From JAEUIE01 sp046350055 (GTDB taxonomy: Bacteria; Planctomycetota; Planctomycetia; Gemmatales; HRBIN36): a DNA stretch of 64,000 nucleotides. Positions 43,597 to 52,037 of the stretch are shown here, one piece after another. The stretch spans positions 4,154,001-4,218,000 of the forward strand of contig JAXMBC010000001.1 in the NCBI GenBank assembly GCA_046350055.1. The letters are read 5' to 3'. The position numbers were made by a program, and so were the translations under genes. Within the stretch, counting starts at the first letter, position 1. Every line of letters starts with the position of its first letter. The notes under the pieces are model-generated. The model ran no database searches. It was not told the DNA's origin and worked only from the letters and a program-made list of their open reading frames with translations.

Positions 43597-45045
43597 ATGG
43601 AATTGAACAAGTACATTTCGTCAGTATTCGACAAGATAGAACAACAGCGGGAAGGAGGCCAACCCGCAACCTCCACACCTGCACCTGAGGCAACTCAGCC
43701 GCCTTTGGCGGAAAAACCGACTCAGGAACCAGAAACCATTCTCATGGCTCCTCGACAGGATCCTGAGGATCAGTACCTGGAGATCAGGAACGCGATTCAC
43801 AAGAAGATTGTGCAGCGTGTTGATCCTGACGAGTTGGAGAAAATACCAGAAGTTTCCCGGCGCTCCGAATTACGCTTGCTGGTGGAAAGCGTGGTGGAAG
43901 CGGATACTCATCCATTGAGTCCATCACAGCGGAAGAAGCTGATCGAAGAATTGCTGGACGACATGCTAGGGTTTGGGCCTCTGGAACCTATCCTCAGGGA
44001 TCCGTCGATCAGTGACATCCTTATCAATGGTTGTCGCACCCTGTATGTAGAGCAGGCGGGTATTTTGAAAGAGATTCCAAATCCGTTCACAGATGACGCG
44101 CATCTTCTTGAGATCATTCAGCGCATTGTGAGCAGAGTAGGGCGGCGAGTTAATGAAAGTTCGCCCCTGGTCGATGCACGCCTGCCTGATGGATCACGAT
44201 TCAATGCAATCATTCCACCACTGGCGCTCGATGGTCCTCTCGTGAGTATTCGCCGCTTTGGTGCTCGTCCTCTGAAATTGGCTGATTTGCTGAACTACAA
44301 ATCGCTCACAGTTGACATGGCACAGTTTCTGGAGTCTGCTGTCCACGCACGACTGAATATTATCGTCAGCGGAGGAACAGGCAGCGGCAAGACGACGCTG
44401 CTGAATGCACTATCTGCGTATGTACCGGATCGCGAACGCATTGTGACGATTGAAGATGCGGCTGAGCTTCAGCTTCAGCAGCGACACGTTTGCCGGCTGG
44501 AATCACGTCCGCCGAACATCGAAGGCAAGGGATTGATCACCATTCGCGATCTGCTGCGCAATTCGCTGCGCATGCGTCCTGATCGCATCGTGATCGGTGA
44601 GTGCCGGGGAGCGGAAGCCCTCGACATGCTGCAAGCCATGAATACCGGTCACGACGGATCGCTGACAACACTCCATGCCAACAGCCCGCGTGATTCGCTG
44701 AGCCGACTGGAAACGATGATTATGCTCGGAGGCCTGGAGTTACCCATCTCGGCGATGCGACAGCAGATCAGTTCTGCAATCAACCTCGTGGTGCAGATAG
44801 AACGCATGCCTGGTGGCTCGCGCAAAATCACCAAGATCACCGAACTCACGGGCATGGAAGGTGAAATTATCACCTTGCAGGATTTATTCGTCTTCAAGCA
44901 ACTTGGCGTCAATACGATGGGGAAAGCATTCGGCCGGTATGAGTGCACTGGCATTCTGCCGTTCCACATTCACAAGTTCACGGAAAAAGGCATTCACCTG
45001 CCCAATGATATGTTCAGGCAACGGGTGATGCTGGAGGTTGCCTAG
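43597..45045 (+). CDS. cpaF: CpaF/TadA-type secretion ATPase
   Basis: 482 residues from the ATG at 43597 (AGGA upstream). A variable N terminus is followed by the N-terminal domain (LGFGPLEPILRDPSISDILING) and the RecA-like motor. In the motor, Walker A is SGGTGSGKTTLLNAL, the Asp box is ERIVTIEDAAELQL, Walker B is RPDRIVIGECRGAEALDMLQ, and the His box is HDGSLTTLHANSP. All catalytic motifs are intact. It should power assembly of Tad/Flp-type pili or a related apparatus. No prepilin, TadB, TadC or secretin gene is next to it in this window. Confidence 0.93.
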   Translation: MELNKYISSVFDKIEQQREGGQPATSTPAPEATQPPLAEKPTQEPETILMAPRQDPEDQYLEIRNAIHKKIVQRVDPDELEKIPEVSRRSELRLLVESVVEADTHPLSPSQRKKLIEELLDDMLGFGPLEPILRDPSISDILINGCRTLYVEQAGILKEIPNPFTDDAHLLEIIQRIVSRVGRRVNESSPLVDARLPDGSRFNAIIPPLALDGPLVSIRRFGARPLKLADLLNYKSLTVDMAQFLESAVHARLNIIVSGGTGSGKTTLLNALSAYVPDRERIVTIEDAAELQLQQRHVCRLESRPPNIEGKGLITIRDLLRNSLRMRPDRIVIGECRGAEALDMLQAMNTGHDGSLTTLHANSPRDSLSRLETMIMLGGLELPISAMRQQISSAINLVVQIERMPGGSRKITKITELTGMEGEIITLQDLFVFKQLGVNTMGKAFGRYECTGILPFHIHKFTEKGIHLPNDMFRQRVMLEVA

Positions 45046-45046
45046 G

Positions 45047-45562
45047 GTGAATACCAGCGAACAGCATCAGGAAAAGGCACGAAAGCAATATCCGCACGTT
45101 CACTGTGCGATTATTACTGTCAGTGACACACGATCCGAGGATACCGATACCAGCGGGAAGATGATCCGCGAGCTGTTGATGCGCGAGAATCATCAGGTCA
45201 CCCATTACGATATTCTAAAAGATGAGCCAGCGCAGATAGTTGCCCTGATGCGACAGTTGACACCTCGAAGCGATGTCGATGCCATTCTGCTCAATGGCGG
45301 TACTGGTATCGCTAAGCGGGATAGTACTGTAGAAGCAGTGGGTAGCCTGCTCGATAAGACGCTGGTAGGCTTTGGCGAAATCTTCCGCATGCTCAGCTTC
45401 CAGGAAATCGGGGCCGCAGCGATGCTCTCACGGGCAGTGGCTGGGGTATATCAAGGCAAACTCGTTATTTGTATGCCTGGCTCCACCCATGCAGTGACGC
45501 TGGCCATGGAGAAACTGATACTACCTGAGCTGGCGCATCTGGTATGGGAGTTAAGGAAGTAG
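45047..45562 (+). CDS. moaB: Molybdenum cofactor biosynthesis protein, MoaB/MogA family
   Basis: 171 residues from the GTG at 45047 (GGAGG at 45033-45037); TTG at 45038 is a less likely start. The molybdopterin-binding fold shows CAIITVSDTRSEDTDTSG, ILLNGGTGIAKRDST and FRMLSFQEIGAAAMLSRA, the usual motifs for MPT adenylylation. The start is one base past the cpaF stop, so it is probably co-transcribed with the pilus ATPase genes, without an obvious functional link. Confidence 0.9.
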   Translation: MNTSEQHQEKARKQYPHVHCAIITVSDTRSEDTDTSGKMIRELLMRENHQVTHYDILKDEPAQIVALMRQLTPRSDVDAILLNGGTGIAKRDSTVEAVGSLLDKTLVGFGEIFRMLSFQEIGAAAMLSRAVAGVYQGKLVICMPGSTHAVTLAMEKLILPELAHLVWELRK

Positions 45563-45706
45563 TTGCCTTTCATCTATCGAAATGATCCCAAAGAGATCAT
45601 TGAGTAGGGCTAGCTTCCATCTGTGGCTCGCTGTAATGTGATAGCAACTCTCTGTTCCAGCTGAAAGCTGATTGCTGACACGCTGATTGCTCAAAGGTAC
45701 CCTCCC

Positions 45707-46951
45707 TTGTCTACCGCTATCTCTTCGTTCGCCTCGGGTCTGACTGTTGAAACAGCCTTCGATGTATTAGCCATCGCCCAGCGGCACAAGGCAGCGGGAA
45801 AGGATGTCGTCTTTCTGCAGATTGGTGACAGTCCTTTCCCGGCGACGGCACATGGCAAGAAGGCTGCCATTGATGCAGTGAATGCTGATCAGAGCCACTA
45901 TTGTCCATCACGCGGACTGGTTTCGTTCCGGGAGTCGATTTCCAAGTTCTACAATCGTGAGTTCGGCACCAATGTCACAGCAGATCATGTCGTTGTATCG
46001 CCGGGTGCCAAGGTGCTGGAGCAGTTCTTCTGCGAAGCCTTTCTGAATCAGGGCGATTCGGTGCTGGTCTTTTCACCACACTTTCCGACGTATCCACCGA
46101 ATATCGATCGTCGCGGTGCCAAGGCCGTATATGTGCCATTGAAGGAAGAGCACCAGTTCCGGCCCCAGCTGAAGGATGTGGAGCACTTTCTCAAGACAGC
46201 ACCCAAACCTCGGGCAATCTTTCTCAATTCGCCACACAACCCGACCGGTGGCGTAGCCACCCTGGAAGACCTCAAGGGCATTGCTGACCTGATCCGTGGC
46301 AAGGACGTGATGGTGATGAGCGATGAGCCGTACGCCCACATGGTCTGGGAAGGCAGGCATCACAGCATCCTTGAATGTCCGGGCATGATCGACCAGGCTG
46401 TGGCAGTGTTCACCTTCAGCAAGTCGTACTCCATGTCGGGCTATCGTGTCGGCTTCGGCATTACCAAGCCGGAATACGCCGATCTGATTGGAAAGCTGAT
46501 CAACACTTCACTTTCGTGTGTGCCACCGATCACGCAACTGGCAGCTCAGGCGGCGCTCGACTTCGACATGAAGGAACGCGACGAGACGATGCTCAAGTTC
46601 AAGAAGAAGGTGGAGATCCTGGTCGCAGCTCTCAAGAAAGTGCCTGATGTGACGGTGGAGATGCCCAAGGGTACGTTCTATGTGTTCCCCAATGTGTCGA
46701 AAATTTGCCACCGACTAGGCATTACCTCACACGGTCTGGCGATGTTCCTGCTCGAAGCGGCGGACGACAAGTTTGGCGTGGCGTGCCTTGGTGGTGAATG
46801 CTTCGGCCCTGCGGGAATGGGATACTTGCGGTTCAGTTGTGCGGAGCCAGACGACAAGCTGGTGAAGGCGGTGGAGTTCCTGACGGAGGCGGTGAAGCGT
46901 ACTGACCGGGTAGAGAAGTACCTGGCGGCCCATGCGAAGTACAAATTATAA
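45707..46951 (+). CDS. Class I/II pyridoxal-phosphate aminotransferase
   Basis: A 414-residue AspC-like aminotransferase. The PLP lysine is K239 in FTFSKSYSMSGYRVGFG. Other cofactor contacts are NSPHNPTGG (N178 region) and MSDEPYAHM, and the C-terminal arginine that holds the substrate carboxylate is probably in YLRFSCAEPD. Start is TTG with AAAGG upstream. Many planctomycete relatives are annotated as aspartate or aromatic aminotransferases; substrate not assigned. Confidence 0.9.
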   Translation: MSTAISSFASGLTVETAFDVLAIAQRHKAAGKDVVFLQIGDSPFPATAHGKKAAIDAVNADQSHYCPSRGLVSFRESISKFYNREFGTNVTADHVVVSPGAKVLEQFFCEAFLNQGDSVLVFSPHFPTYPPNIDRRGAKAVYVPLKEEHQFRPQLKDVEHFLKTAPKPRAIFLNSPHNPTGGVATLEDLKGIADLIRGKDVMVMSDEPYAHMVWEGRHHSILECPGMIDQAVAVFTFSKSYSMSGYRVGFGITKPEYADLIGKLINTSLSCVPPITQLAAQAALDFDMKERDETMLKFKKKVEILVAALKKVPDVTVEMPKGTFYVFPNVSKICHRLGITSHGLAMFLLEAADDKFGVACLGGECFGPAGMGYLRFSCAEPDDKLVKAVEFLTEAVKRTDRVEKYLAAHAKYKL

Positions 46952-46981
46952 TGATCAAGCTCCGAATGCGTGATGGCTACT

Positions 46982-48186
46982 CTATTTTGGCTGCTGTGCT
47001 CTTCTTCGTCGTCGCAAGACTAACAATGTGATGAGTAGCCAGTAACCAACAGAACAAGCTGCGGCTTTTCCTAGCGATTGCCACCAAACGGGATGAATCA
47101 GTGGAAACCAATTGAGTGTGTGTTCCTGTGCACTCAAATCCATGGTCAAGACGCAGTCGTCACGTACTGCAATTGGCGCATATCTTCCGGGAATTTTATT
47201 GATCCTGGTCATAGTATGGTGTTCCAGATCCAGCTGTAACAATTCGAATTGCCGTAAGTGAATGTGAAGCCACTGCTTTGCCCAAGCTGGTAGCCACCTG
47301 TCATAGTTCTTGAGCAACTCTACAGGCCACTGGGGAAAAATGTATCGTGCGAAATTTCATGATGGGTGTCGTACGATTTGGGTTTAAACGTATTCTTGGT
47401 CTCAATAGTGGAGATGAGCGAACCATCCGAAAGTCTCCACACTTCCAATTGTTTGTTCATCGACCATGCCATGACATGTTGACCATTGATGCTGAATGCC
47501 ACCATGAAATCATCATCTGTTCCAGAATGTTGTAAGCAACGCAATTGCTGCCCTGACTCCGCGTCCCAAATGCGTACTGCTCCATCTATTGATGATGAGA
47601 CGATCCATTTGCCATCGTGCGACCAGGCTAACTTAGTGATGAGTTCCTGCCTGGTATCTCGTAATGTTTGCAGTCGCTCACCTGTGTGCAGGCTCCAGAC
47701 GCCCAGTGAATGGCGGTTGGCTTCATTCGGTTGTAGATGATAGTCGTCCGCCACCACAATCTTCGTGGTATCAGGAGAGAATGCAATTGCTGCGTTGCCA
47801 CTTGATCGTATCACCAACGTCTCTATCTGCTGTTCTATCTTCCAAATGTGTAATAGGGATCGTTCATTCTCATTGGCGAGGTAGCACGCAACTGCGACGT
47901 ACCTACCGTCCTGTGAGAAGTAATGAGGTATAACGATATTCCCAACGGGATGTTCGAGTTTGGCTAAGACTTGCATGGTCTCCAGGTCAAGCACATGGAC
48001 TTCTGTATTGGTTGCAAGTCCTGCTAGAAACTGAGTATGTGGTGCAGTGAGTCGCAATGAAAGTGGGCAAGTCTTCACACTGCTCGGCGCCGGTGGCAGT
48101 TGATTGAGCAGCAGGTAAATCCCCAGCAGCAGCAACAATGCCTGGCTGTGTCGTGAAATGCAAATATTCCATCCACGCCTGAGCAT
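46982..48186 (-). pseudogene. WD40-repeat membrane protein gene broken by one frameshift
   Basis: The ATG at 48186 (GGGAG upstream) starts with a membrane segment (QALLLLLGIYLLLNQL) and then WD40-like blades (KLAWSHDGKWIVSSSIDG, VRIWDAESGQQLRCLQHSG). After HDTFFP it runs to a stop at 47320. The following frame (QWPVELLKNYDRWLPAWAKQW) continues to 46982 and ends in a second membrane segment with a poly-Arg tail (WLLITLLVLRRRRRA). One extra C in the T5C4 run near 47330 would give one 401-residue protein reading FFPQWPVELL. Real mutation or sequence error cannot be told apart here. Confidence 0.7.
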
Positions 48187-48200
48187 GCATACTCCCAAAA

Positions 48201-48225
48201 CCACTCTCCCCGGTGGAGAGAGTGG
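48201..48225 (-). terminator. Terminator after the YncE/phosphoesterase gene
   Basis: On the plus strand CCACTCTC (48201-48208) pairs with GAGAGTGG (48218-48225). On the minus strand, where the gene ending at 48238 is transcribed, the stem is followed by TTTT. The next gene's ribosome binding site lies just beyond. Confidence 0.7.
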
Positions 48226-48237
48226 ACAGAGAAGAGC

Positions 48238-50691
48238 TTAATCCTTCGGGATCACGAACGCTGCGCGTACTGGAGGCGGCATGGGGCTGTCTTTGCCTTT
48301 GACTGCCTTCCAGATGATCTCGTTAAAGAGAAGGTCATCGGCCTGGTCTTCCTTGGCGAGGTCGAGCTTCTCGGAAAGAGCAGCGCCGTAGGCGTCGGGG
48401 CGGTTCTTATCGTTGAGGTTCACCTTGGCGGGGACGTGGGTGTAAGGGGTGAAGTCAGCCTTCATGGTGAATGAGTTGTAGAGTGGCCGGGCTGCGGCAT
48501 CGAACTGGCTCATCGGCTTGAGACCGAGGATGAGCTCCATGGAACGCAACATACTGGCGGTGCTATAGAGGGTGGAATCAACATGATTCCGTTTGGTGTA
48601 GGGGCTGATGACGAGAGCTACGGATCGGTGGGCATCGACATGGTCGGAGCCATTCTGTGCATCATCTTCCACCACAAAGATGGCGGTTTCCTTCCAGAAC
48701 TTGCTCTTGCTGATGGCTTCCACGCATCGACCCAGAGCAAGGTCGTTGTCCGCTACCATGGCCTGGGGAGTGGGCTTGCCGACGCGGGTGCCGGAGGTGT
48801 GGTCGTTGGGTAGCCGCAGAATCTGGAAGCGAGGCATGTCGCCTTCTTTCTCGAATCGTTGCAGTTCGCTGATGAAGCGGTCCGCCCGTTTCTGGTCGGG
48901 ATAATCGAGATCGTAGCTGCGGAACATGGGGTCGAAGTGGCCTTCGAGGTTCTTGAACTTGGTAGTGCAGGGGTCGTTGGGAGTTGGACCATTATCGACA
49001 AACTCGCCATAGCTGCGGTAGCTGACACCTGCTTCTTTGCAGCGATCCCAGATGTAACCGCCGGCTGAGGGAGCAACTTTGACATTGTCGCCCTCGGCCG
49101 GGTAGCCAATCTTCTTCTGCGGGCTGCCCCGGTAGTTGAGCGGCCAGAGTTTTTCAACGTAATCGGTGGCGTAGGCAGCGGTGGTCCATTCATGTCCGTC
49201 GGCAGAGACTTCGCTTTCGACATAGGTGTTGTCGAGCAGGACAAAGGTATCTGCCAGCTTGTGATGGTTGGGGGTAACTTCTTCAGGAAACAGACACAGC
49301 CGTGGGTCGCCATTGCCTTTGCGTGGGGCCATGTCGCCGAAGACCTGGTCGTAGGTGCGGTTCTCCTTGATCACATAGATGCAGTACTTGATGGGGGAAG
49401 GATCACCCACCTTGGCAGGTATGGGGTTGTTTGTGACTGGCTGGTTCACTGCCTCACCCTGTTGGGGTGAACAACTGAATGCAGCTTTGCTGTAATCGCC
49501 CATTCTAACCGGGGTAGGCAGATCAAGAGTGCTCAAGCTGCCACGCATCAGGCCGCCGATGTACTGTTGTGTCGGGTTGCGGGGGTTGTATTCTTTGAGT
49601 GGCATCGGACCTTGCGGGTTGGCGAACGATTGCCCGCCTTTGCCGTTGGCCACGTAGAGCTTCTTGTCGCTGGGGTTGTAGCGGACGCTGGTAGGATACC
49701 AACCAACAGGGATGAAGCCGAGCGACCTGGTTTCGTTCTTTTTGGCGATATTAAAGACAGCCAGGTTGTTGGCATCGGCATTGGCGACAAAAAGAAGCTG
49801 GCCATCCGGAGTCATGGTCACACTGTTGGGTGTGTTGCCGACCTTGGGGGAAGGGTACAAGGCTGCAGAAAGGGTCTCCAGGGTTTTCTTCGTTTCGAGA
49901 TCGTGCACGGTAACAAGGGTGCTGTTGGCACAGGCGGTGAAGAGACGCTTGCCATCAGGAGTGATGGCCATCTCGGTGGGATGATCTGCGGTAGCCAGGG
50001 TGCCGGTCAGGGTGAACGACTCAGTATCTATGATGGCTACTTCGCTTTGCCCCCACTTACTGACATAGAGTTGCTTCTGGTTGGGGCTCAAGATAACACC
50101 GTAAGGGAAGCACTCAGGCCCGAGGTCGAGGAACCGCTTTTGTTGCGGATTCGTGAGCGATACCTCGGCTAACTGATGTCCCAGCAGCCCCGCTGTATAG
50201 AGCTTTTCACCTTTGGCATCCACAACCAGTCCGGCGGGCATGAATTTATCGCTTACCTTCTTGATGGCGATGGATTGATGATCGCTGAGCAAGCCATCCG
50301 CAAAGGCATAACTATGGACTAGTTCAAATTCAGCACCAGATGCATACAGGCGTTTTCCATCAGGGCTGAAGGTAAGGCCATAGAAGGTCTGGTCGATGAT
50401 AACCCGGCAGTGTTTCTTTGCTGACTTGGCGTCGATGACGATTATTTCATGGTCACCATAGCCAGCGTGGAGGATAGCCAGGTATTTTCCGGAGGGGTGC
50501 ACGGCAATGTTGACAGGGAAGTCGCCCAGGGCGGTCTGCCTGCCTACTGGTTTGAGTGACCAGCCGTTAGGCAGAAGTACGCCTCCGCCGACCTTGGCCC
50601 CGGGCCATTCGACTGGCCTGGCATCGTCAGCAGACAGCAGCGTGATGCAGGCAAGGGAGAGAATGCATGAAAGCGAAACGATCCGCGACAT
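48238..50691 (-). CDS. YncE-like beta-propeller fused to a phosphoesterase (phospholipase C-like) domain, exported
   Basis: An 817-residue protein. Signal peptide MSRIVSLSCILSLACITLLSA. Residues about 40-390 are a YncE-type propeller (VAVHPSGKYLAILHAG-like blades, FSPDGKRLYASG, MTPDGQLLFVANADANNLAVF). From about 430 a phosphoesterase-family domain begins: YVIKENRTYDQVFGDM holds the metal Glu/Asn and the nucleophile-site Thr region, and EVSADGHEWTTAAYATDY and FVVEDDAQNGSDHVDAHRS supply the other metal ligands. The domain belongs to the alkaline phosphatase superfamily. Such fusions recur in planctomycetes and acidobacteria; substrates are unknown. Confidence 0.9.
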   Translation of the reverse strand: MSRIVSLSCILSLACITLLSADDARPVEWPGAKVGGGVLLPNGWSLKPVGRQTALGDFPVNIAVHPSGKYLAILHAGYGDHEIIVIDAKSAKKHCRVIIDQTFYGLTFSPDGKRLYASGAEFELVHSYAFADGLLSDHQSIAIKKVSDKFMPAGLVVDAKGEKLYTAGLLGHQLAEVSLTNPQQKRFLDLGPECFPYGVILSPNQKQLYVSKWGQSEVAIIDTESFTLTGTLATADHPTEMAITPDGKRLFTACANSTLVTVHDLETKKTLETLSAALYPSPKVGNTPNSVTMTPDGQLLFVANADANNLAVFNIAKKNETRSLGFIPVGWYPTSVRYNPSDKKLYVANGKGGQSFANPQGPMPLKEYNPRNPTQQYIGGLMRGSLSTLDLPTPVRMGDYSKAAFSCSPQQGEAVNQPVTNNPIPAKVGDPSPIKYCIYVIKENRTYDQVFGDMAPRKGNGDPRLCLFPEEVTPNHHKLADTFVLLDNTYVESEVSADGHEWTTAAYATDYVEKLWPLNYRGSPQKKIGYPAEGDNVKVAPSAGGYIWDRCKEAGVSYRSYGEFVDNGPTPNDPCTTKFKNLEGHFDPMFRSYDLDYPDQKRADRFISELQRFEKEGDMPRFQILRLPNDHTSGTRVGKPTPQAMVADNDLALGRCVEAISKSKFWKETAIFVVEDDAQNGSDHVDAHRSVALVISPYTKRNHVDSTLYSTASMLRSMELILGLKPMSQFDAAARPLYNSFTMKADFTPYTHVPAKVNLNDKNRPDAYGAALSEKLDLAKEDQADDLLFNEIIWKAVKGKDSPMPPPVRAAFVIPKD

Positions 50692-50826
50692 GGAAATTGC
50701 CTCAGGTTGGATGTGGCTACGATAGCAGAAACCTGGACGGAGGCATGGGAAAATGTGGTGATGATGAGACTTGAATTTGCTGCTTGCACAATGGCTATAT
50801 CAACGGTAAGGTGTGAGCGAACGACG

Positions 50827-51960
50827 ATGCAACCAAACTCCACACCACCGTCCCGCCTTGCCTCGGTAGATATCTACCGCGGGTTTGTCATGTTTCTGAT
50901 GGTGGCGGAGGTGTTGCAACTCGCGAAACTAGCTGCGATGTTCCCTGGCAACTGGTTCTGGGAGCAGGTGGCATTTCACACTACCCATGTGAAATGGGAA
51001 GGGTGTTCGCTGCATGATCTGATCCAACCCAGTTTCAGTTTCCTGGTCGGGGTGGCATTGCCTTTCTCTCTTGCAGCGCGGAAGTCTCAGGGAGATAGCT
51101 TTGGCAAGATGGCTCTGCATGCCTTGTGGCGGTCGCTGGTACTTATTCTGCTCGGGGTCTTTTTACGTTCGACCCACTCGACTATGACTAACTGGACTTT
51201 TGAAGATACGCTCACCCAGATCGGGCTGGGGTACTTCTTCCTGTTTCTGCTAGGCTGGACACGGCCAGCGGTGGCATGGCTGATCTGTACCTTCATCCTG
51301 GTGGCATACTGGGCAGCATGGGGCCTGTATCCCAACATGGGGACGCTGTTCACCGATCACTGGCTGAAGAACAAGAACTTTGGCTGGGCCTTCGATACCT
51401 GGTTCCTCAATCTCTTCCCGCGTCCCCAGCCGTTTAAGGAGAATGGTGGAGGATACCTCACGCTAAGCTTTATTCCCACGCTTGCAACCATGATCTTGGG
51501 TCTCATCGCCGGCTGGTGGATGCAGAAAGATAAGCCCATCAAAAACAAGGTGATCTGGATGGTCGCGGCTGGGATTGTGGGCCTGACCAGCGGTTATGCT
51601 CTTGACTACTTCGGTATCTGCCCCAACGTCAAGAGGATCTGGACGCCAGCCTGGGTGCTCTTTAGCGGCGGCTGGTGCTTCCTGCTGCTTGCGTTTTTTG
51701 TCGCTATGGTCGAGGGACAGGGGATTCGCAAGCCGTTCTTTGTCTTCCTGGTTTTTGGGGTTAACTCGATAGCCATCTACTGTCTCTCACATCTGATCGA
51801 TGGATTCATTAAACAATCACTCTACACTCATCTGGGCAAACCCTTCTTTCAGCTATTGGGCAAAGACTATGAGATCCATTTCATGGGTTTCTGCATCCTG
51901 CTGGTACTTTGGCTGATCTTGTACTGGATGTATCGGCGAAAGCTGTTCCTCAAGATATAA
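50827..51960 (+). CDS. HGSNAT-like membrane acyltransferase (DUF5009/COG4299 type)
   Basis: 377 residues from the ATG at 50827; the frame is open to 50707, but that stretch has no membrane segment. About ten hydrophobic segments. RLASVDIYRGFVMFLMVAEVL and HTTHVKWEGCSLHDLIQPSFSFLVG (read over residues about 55-80) match the bacterial relatives of heparan-alpha-glucosaminide acetyltransferase, with the conserved histidine. These enzymes carry acetyl groups across the membrane to glycans. Donor and acceptor unknown. Confidence 0.82.
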   Translation: MQPNSTPPSRLASVDIYRGFVMFLMVAEVLQLAKLAAMFPGNWFWEQVAFHTTHVKWEGCSLHDLIQPSFSFLVGVALPFSLAARKSQGDSFGKMALHALWRSLVLILLGVFLRSTHSTMTNWTFEDTLTQIGLGYFFLFLLGWTRPAVAWLICTFILVAYWAAWGLYPNMGTLFTDHWLKNKNFGWAFDTWFLNLFPRPQPFKENGGGYLTLSFIPTLATMILGLIAGWWMQKDKPIKNKVIWMVAAGIVGLTSGYALDYFGICPNVKRIWTPAWVLFSGGWCFLLLAFFVAMVEGQGIRKPFFVFLVFGVNSIAIYCLSHLIDGFIKQSLYTHLGKPFFQLLGKDYEIHFMGFCILLVLWLILYWMYRRKLFLKI

Positions 51961-52037
51961 AGTTGGTAGCACTCAGCTAAGCTGTCTGCTGCCCGCCGTT
52001 TGAAGCTATCTCCCTGTCTATTCTGTGAGTGACGTCG

